Positions 37,561 to 50,646 are shown, counted from the stretch's first letter. The stretch: 64,000 nucleotides of DNA from Kryptolebias marmoratus (GCF_001649575.2 NC_051431.1:18104528-18168527), one strand, 5' to 3'. The notes: generated by a model not told the origin, from the letters alone. Numbers and translations: made by a program.

Positions 37561-38230
37561 AATAGCTTGGTTTCCTTAAACCAATAACATGTAGAATTTA
37601 CCTAAAATAAGATACTTTGGAGAAGTATTCTCATATAGGTGTGACGTATAAAAAAAAGGTTGTAAAACTGGACAGGTTTTGTATGTGTGCATATTGTCTT
37701 GTCTTTGTACGGCATGTGGCTGAATAAATATAGTAAATATGCATTCTGCTGAAAGTCACTAATGTCCACACATTTTACTTATTTTCTTTTTAACATTTAT
37801 AATTATTATTTTTTCTTTGTATGTGGGTGAGATGGATGTTGGCTTTCTCTGTGTATGTGTATGTTCATGATTAGGGTTGCATGTGAGGTTGAAGGCAATG
37901 TCATGGTGGGTTTTTTGAGAAAAAAAAGTCCATAGCTAATCCACCACATTGAATCACTCTAAAACTTCATGCAGTCTTCAACACCCAGTGAGATTATGCT
38001 CATGAGGACTGATTAGTCATGTTGTCTTGGTCTCAGCCAGGATTTGTTCCATCAGCTGAGTTATTTTCAGAGGCACTCACACTTGTGCACACAAACATAA
38101 ATGGAAGTAAATTGGCAATGAGCCAAATGGAATAGTGAAAAACTACAGCTTTAGCCATGCTATTGGCAGACTGTAAAAATGCAGGTGTATCGGCTTTTAC
38201 TCCCAGGTTGTGCTTTTGAAAGATACTCTA
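37561..38230. other. non-coding, no gene seen
   Basis: No recognised gene or repeat. Confidence 0.45.
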
Positions 38231-38704
38231 TATGGACTAAAATGTTTGGCCACATCTGATCATCACATCAATGGAAACTGTAAGGAGCTGGTCTCACTTT
38301 TGTAGCTATAACAGCTTCCACTCATCTTGGAAGGCTTTCCACAAATGTATGGAGTGTTTTTGCAGTAATCTATGTCCATTCATTTTGAAGAGCAAGGTCA
38401 GGTACTGATGTTAGACAAGACGATCTGGTTTGCAATCTTCAATTCATTTCACTCCAAAGCTGCCTGATAGAGTTGAGATCAGGGCTCTCTCTTTTTGTCC
38501 CTGCTTTGTGCATCATGTACAGTCATTTTGGAATGAAAAATGGCCAAAGTGTTGCCACATAGTTTTTGGTAGTACAAAATACATGCCACTATGCTGAAAC
38601 AATAAGATTGCCAATAACTGCAGTTAGAAGCTTAACCCTAACCCTAACTGAAACACCTGAATTCAGCAATTAACAGGTGTGGCCAAATTATTGTATTGTT
38701 ATAT
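38231..38704 (-). pseudogene. Tc1/mariner element relic
   Basis: The minus strand from about 38495 down to 38310 reads SPDLNSIRQLW, then SVPDLALQNEW, TLHTFVESLPR and VEAVIATK, the C-terminal third of a Tc1-like transposase. The catalytic Glu (PIE..LW in relatives) is replaced. The ends ATGGACTAAAATGTTTGGCCACA and, reversed, CAATAATTTGGCCACACCTG look like diverged TIRs, placing the element at about 38231-38704. The rest of the gene is deleted. A short TTAACCCTAACCCTAACT lies inside at 38632-38649. Confidence 0.78.
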
Positions 38705-40299
38705 GTTGTCAAAATTTTAATATTGTGTAATTTTTAACAATTATAAATTAGAAATATCATACTTGTGATATTAACAACAAAGCCATAGAAAGATAGGTCA
38801 TTGGTAATTAGGACCTAAAAGACTCAGTGTTATTTATTTTATTTTTAAGGTATTTACGCTCATCATAGGCTCAAAATTCTATAAACACATGTTTACCAGT
38901 TTAAGGTTTACACTGATTACAGAGTCCGGTTAAACTTGTGAAACAGAGATTTATTTAAACAGGGAGGGGTGATTACTGGAGAGCAGATGTGAGGCAACCA
39001 AGGTGCTGAGAAACCAGGAGAGCTGAGGGAAACAACGGCAGGAAACTAAGTAAACTGAAACATACTGAACACAAAAAAAACAAGAATCTTTGGCTGTTTC
39101 TTTTAGCAATGGTGAACAATTTTCACTGGAACTGAAACACACAGCTTGTTTTGAGAATGTCTTTAGTGAAATGAAAGTTTAAGATAGTTTGTCAGCAAGG
39201 GTTTTATAAGCACAGCAAAACCAGCAGATTTGCATGGCTGTACAGCATTAGGATGACAACAAGCTGTAACCTGAGAAGCATATGCATTTTGAACACTTAA
39301 TTTACAGCTTGCAATATTTAATTCTATTTTAATAAAATAAATAAATAAATAAAATTCCTTGCCATTTTTGGTGTGTGTTCTTCACATTTCAAATGAAAAT
39401 ATATTTACAATGTAATAAAATATTTTATTACATACAAATGATTTAGTTTTCTAAGAAGATGTTTTAATTTATCTCACTCTTAGTCTGATGTGCTTTTGCT
39501 TCTTTGGTTTTGCTTATTCTTTTGATGCTGTTAATAAATTCAGAAGGCATTTATTCAGATAGACATACACAAACTCGCACACAAATCATGTCTGTATGTG
39601 CAGTACAGAGACTGTTTCCTTGCTCATATGGCATAACTACCAATAGTTCTATAGTATCAAAGGTCTGTATGCTATTGATCCTTACACAAAAGGAAACGAT
39701 GAAAAGGAACCAAAGAACAAAAGTGAAGGGGCAGGAAATGTGTACTGCTGTGTTATTGATTAAAAAAAAGGCTCACTTAGAATTAAACCACAGTAAGAGA
39801 TGTCTTTGAGTTTATTAAAAGGGCCCATAACGTTGAAAAAAATAGAGATAAAGAAAAAAAATGTACTTAAGGCGACTTGTTGAATGTAAGAGTTAAAGTC
39901 AACACTTTATCAACATGATTTTTTTTTAAATTTCTAGTGAATAGCAGTGGGATACTTTATTATCAGAAACATAAATAAACAAAGCTGAAATGTCAAAAAT
40001 GTCTGTCTGATTTTCAGCAAAAAGCAAGCGGAATATCTTCAAGTATTTTTTCAAATATCTACTTTAAACTAGTTAATCATTAAAAAAAAACAATAATTAA
40101 ATAGCTCTTTGATAAGCTGAACAACATAAGTCTGGGGAAAAAAAATAAGCCTTGTAATTAGGTTTCTAAAACAGAAAGAACAGAAACATAATGCAGTTTG
40201 TAATCCCATTAAAACTGACACTTTTATGTGAGTTTATGTAAACAAAAAACTAAATTTAATTCAACCTGGAGAGACTCACGACAAAGAGAAGCTGCAATT
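38705..40299. other. non-coding, no gene seen
   Basis: AT-rich sequence with a short (AAAT)n run near 39333-39353. No gene recognised. Confidence 0.5.
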
Positions 40300-40600
40300 A
40301 AATGGTTTTATTTGACATGAATGACATAAGATATTTGGCGCTCGGACCTCGGCGGAAGACGCGAGTGTCGACAATAGCAATGCGCTTTGAGGAGAAGCTC
40401 AGGTTGAGCATTAGAGGCGTCTNGATGGGGCCATGATGGAAGTCCTTTTAAACAAAGGCTTGCTCGCTGATTAAATACGCTGGAGGCGCGGTCGGATGCT
40501 GATGGGCTGAGATGGAGGCGCGGTCTGATGCTGATAGGCTGGAGTGGAAATGCTCGACGCAGCAATTAGATGCAGGTGAGGCTGAAGCAGGTCTTCCAGT
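40300..40600. other. CpG-rich island with 32-bp tandem duplication
   Basis: In sharp contrast to its AT-rich surroundings, this segment is rich in CG dinucleotides (GGCGCTCGGACCTCGGCGG, GACGCGAGTGTCGAC). A 32-bp unit starting TGGAGGCGCGGTC repeats once at 40481-40512 and 40513-40544 with a few changes. An 85-codon minus-strand frame crosses it and contains the ambiguous base at 40423. It could be a small CpG island, a recently inserted element not yet CpG-depleted, or processed gene material. No product recognised. Confidence 0.5.
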
Positions 40601-41262
40601 CTGAATTTATGCCTAGGCTTCATTAACATAGTGTTATTTTAACCTACCTTTGTGCCATATTTGAGCTTCAGTTAGTTCAGGTTGTTCCTTTGCCAAATTG
40701 TAAGTTTGTTGATTTGGTCACCATGTACCCATACTATTTGGGTAACTAAAAAATGCTGCCTCCTATAGGTCTCTTTGTACCCACCTCCACCCATTTTGTC
40801 TCCACCCCACATGCTTTTTGCCCATTTTTGTTACCTTTATACTCTCTTTGGCAGTGACCCTTCTAAAGTACATAGATTAGGACATATGTCATATGTATCA
40901 CATTTATTATTATTATCATTATTATTAACAACATCATTGGTGTGGTAAGGAACCTGGGCATTTGAAGCTAAAGCCACAAATGTTTTCTGAATATCCCAGA
41001 ATCTAAATTAAAAAATGCATTTCCTTTCATATCAGGCATTAAGCTCCTCCACTACTATGACAATGTATGACAGATGTATTTGCTTGAAAACAGAAGCGGG
41101 CTAAGTTGTCCTTCCTCTATATTTCATACAAGCAGGATCTGCTTCAAGTTCAGTTTGAGTTCTATAAGGTCTTTTTTATTTGGAGTTTTTATTTTACTTT
41201 TGGATTTTATTGTATTCACTCTATTGTTTGATGTTTCTTTTTTTCCTGTTTTGTTTTACCAA
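40601..41262. other. non-coding, no gene seen
   Basis: AT-rich sequence with no recognised gene. Confidence 0.5.
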
Positions 41263-41336
41263 ACGTATTGAGCACTTTGGTCAACTTCTTTGTTTTTAAA
41301 CATACTATCGAAATAAAATTGACATTGGCATTGACA
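41263..41336 (+). repeat. LINE/SINE-type 3' tail relic
   Basis: ATTGAGCACTTTGGTCAAC, then AAATAAAATTGACATTGG with a short GACATTG repetition, match the 3' end of common teleost retroposons. The body is not recognisable. Confidence 0.55.
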
Positions 41337-42823
41337 AAGGAAGATGTGCAGCTCAAACTGCACAGCTAACTAAATAGTATTTTTCTTTGCCAGTTTAATG
41401 AAATTTTAGGAATAAATTATGAGTGGAAACTACACATATGCATTTAGTTATTGCTTGGGAAAAATATTAACTGATGATAGACAGCTGAAAGTCTGAAATC
41501 CATCAAGATAAACTTGAGATTATTTCACATAACAGCCTGTATTACTTTTCTTATAGACAGTCGAAGCTATGCAATGTTCTGTTAAAGTAAATATATACAG
41601 TCCCAGTTGTGGATTACAACTTCAGAAACACATTGCCTGAAAACATGATACCAATAGACAGCTTGTCTCGATTGAGCAATTATTTTGTATCCACCCTAAT
41701 CGTAATGTAAAAGCTACTTTTCAGGCTAGATATCAATAACTTATTAGTTACTGTAACAGATGTGTGTGTATATATCATTGCCTGTAATCTTAACTGTATA
41801 CATCATGCATAGATTATCTGTTCATTAAGGTGACAGAAGGTCTGGCAATAACACCATCAGTCGCTCCTCTATTGCAACACTATTTATCACAAATGTCAGC
41901 AAGTAAATATATTTTGGCAGCTGTTAAACTCCTTAACTGTCACATGTAGTCCATAGGACTCATTAGAAAAGAAAAACGAAAGGATTGGGTTAATATGTCA
42001 ATATCTGGAACATTTCAACCTCTCAATAAAAAAAACAAAAAAAAAACAAAACAATCCAGACCAGCAATTAACCAGACTCAAGACAATTACCACAATTCTG
42101 TCAGACACCAACCTACCTCCACACCCCCTAAAAGGAGAAGAAGAAAATAAGAAAATCCTATTTTTTTTACAAACAATGAAAAAACAAACACAAAAAACTG
42201 TTGAGTAAGGAAAACGGATGGATGGAAAATAATTTGCTTAATGCAGATTATTCCAGTTATTTGTAATCACTAATTAAAAAAAATCTTTTACACATTAAAA
42301 AATGCTTCAGTTAAGAACTGAAACATCAGTTAATTGTAAACAAACTTCAATAAGTAGAACACAAAATTGACTGTTAATGACAAATTTCATCCTTCAGTGA
42401 ATCTATAAACAAATGCCAAAGGGAACAAAACAAAGAAATGTATTTAATTATCAGTATAAGAAAACATGGTTGTAAACAAAATAAAAATCCTGTTAGGAGA
42501 TTGCTTTTTTCTTGACTTTCATTCATTGTATCTCTAACTCAAATACACCATAATTTATTCTTTCCTTAATCCCTTGATGAAAGAAAAATACAGTGTTGGT
42601 AAAATATGCTCATTTGCCAGCTTCTAAATGAATGGTTTGTGATAGCGCCGTTGTTTTAATCATCACACTTATTTCAAATTATTATTATTATTTACTCAAA
42701 TTTAGATGTAATTTATTACTAAGTCATTCCTGAAAGGTAAACATTTGCAGAAACAGAATGCATTTTTAGATAGCTGGATTAAAGTCTGTTAAAGTCATTT
42801 CAACTGTGCGACTCAGATCCTTT
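41337..42823. other. non-coding, no gene seen
   Basis: AT-rich sequence. GGATGGATGG near 42219-42228 may be a lone SINE tail. Confidence 0.5.
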
Positions 42824-43106
42824 TTACCCTGGTAACTATTCACCTTGGTAGTTACAGCTCTGTTGTGTTTCCACTGTGGACTGGGCTACCAGGAAGATTA
42901 AGCAAATTAAGTTGCTTTTCTATAGCCCATGTGTTAGAACTGATCAGATAGCATCTACAGACAGAGGTGGCTGCCTCATTTATTTATTTTTTTACATGCA
43001 ACTTTCTGTCATTGGGATTTCTCAACCAATCAGAAATGTTTAGTGGTCCCTCACCACCCTTAAAGTTCAAGGCAATTTCAAAAGCAATTCTTTCCTACCA
43101 GGGTAA
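42824..43106. mobile_element. candidate MITE, 283 bp
   Basis: TTACCCTGGTA at 42824-42834 is the exact inverse of TACCAGGGTAA at 43096-43106. The interior includes CCATGTGTTAGAACTGATC, GACAGAGGTGGCTGCC and CAACCAATCAGAAATG, blocks I associate with teleost interspersed repeats. No coding frame. Target duplication is not visible, so superfamily and exact ends are uncertain. Confidence 0.45.
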
Positions 43107-43121
43107 GTCTCTACCCTGGTA
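43096..43121. repeat. perfect hairpin, 10-bp arms
   Basis: TACCAGGGTA (43096-43105) and TACCCTGGTA (43112-43121) pair perfectly around the 6-nt loop AGTCTC. The same 10-mer occurs at 42825-42834. Confidence 0.9.
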
Positions 43122-45544
43122 AGATACTGTGACTTTTACAAAACAATTCTGTAAATCTGCCACAAAAAAGCAGACTACCTCTAAGCATTCATAAACCACT
43201 AATCGAGCTGTCCATGTCCTGTATGGATGTGAGCTTTCAGAAATGAAGCAAGCTTTGCAGAACCAACATGCACCATGCATTAAATGTCTCCTTCATATTA
43301 TGTTCAAATAATGAATAATTACCTCAGTTTAGCAATTCTTTTTGTGGTTAACCCATTTTTTTAACTAAATGCAAAGTTGTTATGTGTCATCAGTCTTCTT
43401 CTTGGTAATGAATTTGTTTATTATTTAGGCTTTTAAATCCTACAAGTGGGTGGATACATAGACCAAATGTCATCAATACATTACATTTTTGAGCTGCAAA
43501 GTTGTCTTACCTTTTCACATGTTGATCCTTGTCACTCTGTTACTTCTCCACATGGTGGCACAATGTTGTCAAATGTTTACATTTGGGCTTTCCTCCTCCT
43601 GCCTGCTCAGGTGTAGAATTGTGATGTCTGTCACATTTTAGTGATGTAGAAGTTGGTCATAAAAAAAAGAACAAAAAATCGACATGGGTCACATATGGGC
43701 AAAATAAGTCTGATTTGTGCAACCTTGGTCAGCAGTGTCAACATAGTCTAAGTCTCAGCTTGAAGTGTTTATTGAAAGTGGTACATGTGGAGAGGGTAAG
43801 GAATGGCCTCAAAAAACTTCCTAAAACAGGTTCTTGCAGTGGAAATGCAGCTTAAAACTGAGCCAATGTTCCTTTTAAAGGCATCTCATTTCAGACGCAT
43901 GTATCTGGGGAGTTTTTGTTTTGTCAAGATCCCTACTGTACCTCACATGAGGGTTGGAACCTGGCGAACGGAGAATTACATTAAGAGCTTTGTCAGTTTG
44001 TTATTTTTTATTTTATTTTATATATGCCACCACAAACCAGAGCAATGGTTTCTTTAAAGAAAACCAGATTGACATTAATTTGATTCAACCTATGAGGTGA
44101 TTGTTACTTTTCATTTTCATTAATGCCTAATAGTATTTAACACAGTTTGCGAAAGGTGAAAATTGCATAAAAGAGAATTTATTGTGCATACAACCAGGGT
44201 AGGCCTATTTAAAAACTGTTTGTTTTTTAATTACTAGCTGGCATTTTAAAACTCTACTAGAAAGCTTGTTTAAATATTCCAAAGGCACAGGCATTCAGAA
44301 TATGAAACAGTATTATTAGATGACATTCAACATCGAAAGGTGTTTTCACAAACTATGAGAAAAAAGTCACTATTGTAAAAACTTTCATTGTCACATGTAG
44401 AGTCTAATAGAGCAAAGAATAGATTTTCTAATATGCAGCTAAGTTTAGCTTGACAAACTTAGGCTTATGCTGTACTTGCTTTGCAAGTCTTTGTTATTTT
44501 TGAAACATTACATAGTTTTTACATAAAAAAACTTTATGCTCTGGGCCAATTCAGGATGAATGACTTGATATATTTCCCATGAGAGGCTTGCTGACCTTTC
44601 AGCTCTGTTATGTTTTCATTGCTGCACTTGGCTAAAGCACAATTGAACATGTTTCACCAACAGCCAGTGTAAACATTGTTTGAATAATCTGTTTCAAGAG
44701 CAAATAGATACAGTGGGTCACCAAAACTGCTATTAATACAGTAATGTTCAAGCAACAAATGGAGGCCTTAAGGGTAGGTAAAGTATGTAGTTTGTAGAAT
44801 TGTTAATTTTTCTTGTAGCTGCAGTTTGCCATGAGAGCCAACAAGTAGCATATGCAGTCAATATGAAACTGCTTTGTTCAAGTGCAACTGCCACTTGAAA
44901 TGTCAAAAAAAAAATGTGACATCATATTCTGTTATCCATCATATTTGAATTTTCTGACACTGATCAACAAACTAAGGATGGATATTTCAAGCAAAATAAA
45001 ATGTTCAAAAATGGTGCCATTTATTTGATTATTTCATTGAATTTGATGTCATTTACAAGTCATCGCAACAAGTTATCCCTCAGTCTTTGACAGATGATGG
45101 CAAAAATTGTTAAAATGACTTTGAGAACTCACAGATCATTGAAAAATGAGGCTTTAGCAGTCCTTTAAACAGGACCATGCCTCTTTTTAAGTTACATTTA
45201 TTGCAAGCTTCCTAGATTTTCGAATTTAAATTATGGTCATCATGTTCTGATTGAAGGTACTCTTCATGTTCCACTAAAAAGGATCTGTTCGAACACTCAC
45301 ATCAGATTCTCACTCTATCTTTGTCACTGTTCCCATCTCAAACTGCTGTTCACTTTGTCCTACATGTTATTTTTTTGTAAGCTTCTGCCTTTTTCAATTC
45401 TTGCTTTCCAGTCTTTTTTTTTCCTTTCTCTCTCCTTCCTGCATTTTACTCTCTTCTCACCAAAGTATTCAGGTGTAAAGCAAACGCCTTGATAACTACA
45501 GTGGCATAAATTGATGTGACATGTTTCAAATTTTCTTCAGTCCT
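43122..45544. other. non-coding, no gene seen
   Basis: AT-rich sequence without recognised repeats. Frames up to about 84 codons lack recognisable content. Confidence 0.5.
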
Positions 45545-45785
45545 TTAATACAGCATCTGCCCACCCCTTCTCCACCCTCTCTCTTTTCAGTATCCCTGCT
45601 CTCCCTCCTCCTTGCTCTCTTCCAGAGAGTTGAGCAATTCTGAAGCAAGCAAAGTCATTCCATTCTGTGGGCTAGTTATTAAATTTGTTTGCAAATCTCT
45701 TTCCCTCTCGCCACCCATCTTTACCCTCCCCATCTTTCTTCCCCTTTTCCTCAGTCTCTTTACCCCTCCCCGTTCTTGGCCCTCT
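45545..45785 (+). repeat. pyrimidine-rich region
   Basis: Two C/T-rich tracts (about 45545-45625 and 45695-45785) flank a mixed segment of about 70 bp. The opposite strand is purine-rich and opens an 81-codon frame rich in Arg, Lys and Gly that is a composition artefact. Confidence 0.7.
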
Positions 45786-47340
45786 GCCTCAACTGTCATC
45801 AGCATTCCGACCAATAAATGCTGTAATGTCAATAAGACACAGAGAGGAGTAGAAGGAGGAAAGCCAATGGAGTAACAAAGAAAGATGAAGACTAAGTCAA
45901 ATGGGAATGGAGAATATCATATTAGTTCCTAGAAAGGAGAAATAGGCTGCTATTGTAATCTATAACATGGAGAGCTCTCTTTTTATTACAGCAGTTTGTT
46001 ACCAGGGCTCTTGACTACAGTGGGGTTATGAAAGTGAGGACAGCAAATCAGGAAAAAAAGCAGGATGACTGGTGAAAGCAAGGGATGGAAACACGATCAG
46101 GATTCCTGACTGAGGCCAGCACATCAAAGGCATCAAAGAAGTGTAAAACCTGATCAAACAGTGTTCACTTGAATCAACATAAATTGCTGGGTTGTTACAC
46201 CGCTTGACTTTTTCATCAGACATGTACTTTGTTCTGTTGTGTTTAACATATTTTGTTTTGCAGTAACTGTTTCCCCTGAAACATGTTTGGTTATGGAGCA
46301 CAGACCAAGAAACTCTTCTTCTCTTCTTCGTGTCTAATAATCCTTGACCTCTAATAACCATTTAATACAAAACAGCATTAGGTGCAAACTGCTTCATAAG
46401 TCCTTAGATTGGAGTTGTTTCAGGAGGAAACATCTTCACAACTTTTTACAAAACATTTAAAGTAAAAAAAGTTGGTTAAATCTTTTAACACAAAATATTC
46501 AGGCCAGTTAAAACAAAAACAGCTACAGTAATCAGAAGAAACTAAAAAAATACAATTGGAAACTGCAACAGAAATGTAAACACACACATTCAGAAATCCC
46601 CTCAGCAAATATACCTTGCAAGCAGACAAACAAAAACAAGACAATCAGGAGGAGTTTCTGCATGGTTCTGGATATTTCTGCCATTTTTGACTCAGGTTTA
46701 TGAATTAATGTATCAGTAACATCATTTGACAGTGGTATACCGAATAATGACTGCATCTATTCTTATCCATAGATCAGTGTTTGGACCTAAGGTCATAAAA
46801 CACATCTGGCAAACACAAATCCACCTCACTTGGATTGCTATACTTGTGTAATACTTCTCATCAAACTGCTTCCCTGGAGCTGCGTTCTGGCCATCAGATT
46901 GACCATGACAGGATGTCCTACCTACACACTGTCATTCAGCTCTAAAATAAGAAAAAGCAGTAACATGCCAGAAGAAAATAGGGCAGATTTACACTATAAT
47001 CAACCCAGTTGACAAGCAGAAAATATAAACTGAGGTCTCAGGCAGCACCCATCGTTGGTATCTAGCAGCATGAAGGATTCACTAATTCATCCTTATCAGC
47101 TGGAAAACCCTTTTGTTTCATTTTCCTGATAATACTGTTGAAAATATTGACATTTAACAGCTAGATGAATTCCACTGAATATGATGAGTCTGTAATGATG
47201 ATAATTTGTTTACACATGACTGGGTATAACCACTGATATTACCCAGTTATATTATGTCCGAATAGACCTGTTAATATCATCTTTTTTATTGTTGTTGTTT
47301 TTAGTGCCCCTTTGCCAAAAGGCAGGTGAAAATGTTTTTG
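45786..47340. other. non-coding, no gene seen
   Basis: Frames of 74-111 codons occur on the minus strand (46026-46756), none with a recognisable domain. Confidence 0.45.
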
Positions 47341-47600
47341 CTTGTGTCTCTGTCTGTGTGTGTATTTGTCTGTTAGCAAAATATCTCATGAACAAGTAAA
47401 CATATGTTAATAAGCTCCCAGAAAACATCTATTGGATGTACATATACACCTGATTAACGTTTTGATTCAACACAGTTAAAGATGGGTGCCACAGCTTTTA
47501 AATTTTATAAAACACAAAAATGAATTTGACTTAGCATAATTTGCAGAGCTAAAATTTGGTGTGGTAGTAGCTGAGACAGATCCCCAGCACTGTGCAAGAT
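47341..47600 (+). repeat. dispersed repeat family X
   Basis: GTTAGCAAAATATCTCATGA, then CATCTATTGGATGTACATAT, GATTAACGTTTTGATTCAAC, GGTGCCACAGC and TTTGGTGTGGTAGTAGCTGA, in the same order as other copies. Coverage is nearly full for the 5' half. Confidence 0.75.
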
Positions 47601-47640
47601 CCTTTTTTTTAAAACTTTGGCATGAACTATTGGAGTCAGT

Positions 47641-47890
47641 CTTGTCTCTCTATTAGCAAAATATTCCATCTACCACTGAATGGATTTTAATGAAACTCTC
47701 AGCAAGTAATCACTGGATATACATTTGTGAGGTCAGCGTGATTCAAAATGGCCACACCAGCTAATCAACTTTGCAAACACAAAAATGGCTGTAACTCAAT
47801 CAATTTTTCAGGTACTCACATGGAATTTAACGTGGTAGCAGTTGAGGGTCATTCTCATCAAAAACTCTGAGCACTAACAGATCATATGGG
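47641..47890 (+). repeat. dispersed repeat family X, adjacent copy
   Basis: A second copy in the same orientation 40 bp further on: TATTAGCAAAATATTCCATC, GGATTTTAATGAAACTCTC, AGTAATCACTGGATATACAT, TTCAAAATGGCCACACCAGC, AATGGCTGTAACTCAATCAA, then GTGGTAGCAGTTGAGGGTC. This is one of the least decayed copies. Confidence 0.78.
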
Positions 47891-49927
47891 AACTTTGTTG
47901 AAAATTTTGTTATGCATAGATGCAGGCAGTTTGCAATCATTCAAGCAATGCTTGTTTCATTCCTAATGTTTTAGCTTCTTTGGAAATGCTGAATGAATTC
48001 AGTGTATTAGTTAAAAAAGGAAACTCTGAAATGAGTTCTAAAACAAAAGGTTTGAAGTGCCTTTTTGGCTTAGAAGTAGCTGAGTTCAGTTTTTGTTTGA
48101 AGAGAAGGCTTATATAGTAGCATTTTATCTGATTTTTGTTCTTCTATTTTTGAAAAAGTAATCTTTAAAAAAACGACAAAAAAAAAAAAACTCAGTGTAT
48201 AAAACCAAATTTTTCATTCAACTGATCAAGCAATTATTTTAAAAACTTAGACTTGGGTTTGGTTAAAGGGCAAAGTTTATGGAGTTTGAAAATCTTTTAT
48301 TTTTTTTATCAGTTATTTTTAATAAGTGATGGTACATGATCTGATTTTTTCAGTTCTTAATATCTGTAAAAGTTGAGCAAAACTAAGAATTAGACTAAAA
48401 CAGAAATAAATTTAATGAGGACTATGAAGGTCGGCCTCAGGAGCAGGCGCTTCTACCGTGGCAGTAAATTTCTGTAACAAAATATACCAAAGCAATCACA
48501 GCTTCCCAAAAGAAAAGCTTTAGAAAATGAATGGGGAAAAGAAATACAAAACAATATGAAAATATAATGACAGTGAAGAAACAAACAAACAAAAAAAGAA
48601 ATCAAAGAACTTTGTTGAGTGTGGTGAGAATCCTTTCTATTTCTGTGCTCTAGAGTGATTTATATAAATACAAAACTGGATGCTTTATAAATATATTACC
48701 TACTAGAATCTTGTTGTAATTGCAGTCTGGATATTACTGTTTGTCCACATAAAGCATCATTATTATTTCTTTGGCTTATACATTTTTTCTTTGTATACAT
48801 CCGAATCCGAGTCTAAAGGAATGTTTAAGTCATTCTGCTCTCTGTCTCTCTCTACTTGTTTGTTTGAGCCTGTGAGACATTCTCATATAATTGCAAATTC
48901 AGCCGTTGCTGTTCAGGGTTCTGATGGTGCATTTTGGAGGAAACTGGCTGCTGCTTCGCTGTCCTTTGTGGGTTACGATCAATGCTAACTTGCTATTCTT
49001 GTGAAGTCAGTGGGCAGCCTCTGTGTTGCTGCAGGCACCGAACTTGTTCAGCTTGGTTAGTGATGTATACTTGACCACTGAAGAGTCTCAGGGAGGCATC
49101 TTTTGTCCCTGTCATAAGAGGAATTCTCTGTGACTTTCCTGTGGAGATCACACTATGGCAGAGAGATCTAACCTCTTCCCTGAGGCTCAGGTAACAAGAG
49201 AGCTGTGCTCTCTTTGGAGAAGCCCCAGAAAAAAAAAGAGCTGTACTGCCATTACCCAATGACACTAAATGGACTGAAATATATATTTTAAATGCTCATA
49301 CATTAACAGTGATAATGGCACATTTATAATATTTATGTTGCAATACATTGTCATCACAAACATTTGGCCTAAAAAAGGAATACATATTTATGTATTGTTC
49401 ACTGTAAAAAAATAAATAAAATATGATTGAAATATCTACATAATACATGTGTATATGATTTCTATATGTCAACAACAAATGTAGTTATCATTCTATATTT
49501 TCACATCATATGTAAAATAAAAACAAAACGAATTATGCAGGTATATTTAAAAATGCATAACAGTTTTTTTTATTTTATTTTAATTTATACACATATTATC
49601 ATAGCTCCTACAATATAGGGGTTATAGATGTATGCAAAACAACATATTGTTAGATATATAAAGCATAAAATGTATAAAGTTGGGATTTTAAATTCCCTTT
49701 ATCCATTAGTCTGCTCAGTGTACATAAGGGCAATTTAAAGTTCCATGGCAGACAGGGACAGATAGGATTATTTATTGAAGAACTGCAAAATTGTATACAT
49801 TTTCACATCCCATTAGTATAAAATGCTTCTTTCTGTGGGTTCTAGAAGACATGTCACTTCTCATCTGCAAGGCTTCTGCAGTTTTAATGACCAATGGTGA
49901 ATTTCAGGTTTGTACGAATTTTTTGAG
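47891..49927. other. non-coding, no gene seen
   Basis: AT-rich sequence. A 90-codon minus-strand frame (48993-49265) lacks recognisable content. Confidence 0.45.
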
Positions 49928-50210
49928 CAGGTCGCCATCTCCAGCAGTCAATGCTTGAGAGGCAGGGTACTCAGTAGACATATCACCAGTCCATTAAAAG
50001 GCTAACAGAGAGACATTCAACCATGCTCTCACAAACACTCATACCAAGGACTGATTTAAAATCACCAATTAACCTACCATGCATGTTTTTTGACTATAAG
50101 GGAAAGACAAGTATCTGGAGAAAAACTCACACATGTAGAGGGAGAACATACAAACTTGGACCTTTTTTTCTGTCAAGCAACAGCGCTTACTAGCTGCTTC
50201 ATCTTGCAGT
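49928..50210 (-). repeat. TGGA-tail SINE (copy 5), tail-less
   Basis: Read on the minus strand: AGTAAGCGCTGTTGCTTGAC (head), GTATGTTCTCCCTC, TAACCTAATCT-type middle (reversed CACCAATTAACCTACCATGC) and GACTGCTGGAGATGGCGACC at the 3' side. The TGGA tail has been lost. Confidence 0.8.
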
Positions 50211-50295
50211 TGCTATTTTAACTTTTTTTAAATAGCCAACAATGTATTTAGATAATTTAGAAAGAAAAAAAAATGTAATGTATAAAAACATACAT
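50211..50295. other. AT-rich spacer between two SINEs
   Basis: Separates SINE copies 5 and 6, which face away from each other head-to-head. Confidence 0.5.
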
Positions 50296-50646
50296 GCAGC
50301 ATGGTGGAGCACTGATTAGAGCTATCGCCTCACAGCTAGCAAGTTCCCACCAGGTGCGTTTCTGTGGGGAGTTTTCTCCCTGTGCGTGTATGGGTTTTCT
50401 CCAGATAAACCATTTTCATCCCATAGCCCAAAAATGCATATTAGGTTATTGACAATTCTAAATTATCACTAGGTATGAGTGAGAGTGTGAATGGTTGTGC
50501 GTTTTGTTTGTCTCTATGTGGCCCAGTGATGGACATGCATCCTGTCCAGGGTAAACCTCGCCTCTTGCACAATAACTGCTGGAGATAGGTTCCAGCTTCC
50601 CAGTGACCGTGAAAAGAAAAGTGGGTAAAGAGAATGGATGGATGGA
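50296..50646 (+). repeat. TGGA-tail SINE (copy 6)
   Basis: A near full-length copy: GCAGCATGGTGGAGCACTGA head with TATCGCCTCACAGC, then GTATGGGTTTTCTCC, TAGGTTATTGACAATTC, GTGAGAGTGTGAATGGTTG, GATGGACATGCATCCTGTCC, AACTGCTGGAGATAGG and a short AATGGATGGATGG tail at the end. Confidence 0.88.

Noticed and set aside
38632..38649. TTAACCCTAACCCTAACT, telomere-like units
   Set aside because: Only two to three units inside a Tc1 relic, too short for an interstitial telomere.
45587..45832. Arg/Gly-rich minus-strand frame
   Set aside because: It is a composition artefact of the pyrimidine tract on the other strand.
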